From Thermoleophilia bacterium (lineage in GTDB: Bacteria > Actinomycetota > Thermoleophilia > Miltoncostaeales > Miltoncostaeaceae): a stretch of DNA of 6,471 bases. Positions 6,470 to 6,471 of this stretch are shown here, piece after piece. Position 1 is the first letter of the stretch, and every line of letters starts with the position of its first letter. Location of the stretch: NCBI GenBank assembly GCA_017882555.1, contig JADGPH010000249.1, positions 1 to 6,471 of the forward strand, read 5' to 3'. A program made the position numbers and the translations under genes. The notes beneath the pieces are model-generated. The model made no database searches, was not told where the DNA came from, and worked only from the letters and a program-made list of their open reading frames with translations.

Positions 6470-6471
6470 AC

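Overview
This is high-GC bacterial chromosomal DNA. The MreB sequence, a membrane protein that looks like the DUF6159 family, a Ser/Thr-linker lipoprotein and frequent GTG starts all point to Actinomycetota. The MreB wording (for example [16 protein letters not shown]) suggests Acidimicrobiia or a near relative, but that is my recollection and was not searched. I see no tRNA, rRNA, CRISPR array, transposase or phage gene.

Layout, left to right. (1) 1-461, minus strand: the N-terminal 153 codons of a polytopic membrane protein (DUF6159-like) that runs off the left edge. (2) 462-884: a divergent intergenic region with an 8-bp direct repeat close to the minus-strand gene and a perfect 8-bp inverted repeat on the mreB side. 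(3) mreB, plus strand, ending at 2003. The annotated start is GTG 885, but a well-placed Shine-Dalgarno sequence points to ATC 954. (4) 2004-2362: non-coding, with a hairpin just after the mreB stop and a nested inverted repeat before the next gene. (5) 2363-3811, plus: a complete DUF2252 protein whose motifs resemble a kinase/aminoglycoside-phosphotransferase fold in rearranged order. (6) 3986-4570, minus: a MauE/DoxX-like membrane protein. (7) 4773-5492, minus: a class I glutamine amidotransferase with its Cys-His-Glu triad. (8) 5493-5784: a palindrome-rich divergent region. (9) 5785-6399, plus: a lipoprotein with a DUF3558-like C-terminal domain. (10) 6402-6469: a long imperfect inverted repeat at the right edge.

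The six genes do not form an obvious pathway. None overlaps a neighbour, gaps are 170-490 bp, and orientation changes repeatedly, so each is probably transcribed alone; only the amidotransferase and the MauE-like gene could share a transcript. The mreB gene stands apart from mreC/mreD, so it may be a secondary MreB/Mbl paralogue.

I found no convincing new multi-gene system. The points most worth a second look are the possible non-AUG start of mreB, the apparently permuted kinase motifs in the DUF2252 protein, and several precise repeats in the intergenic regions.
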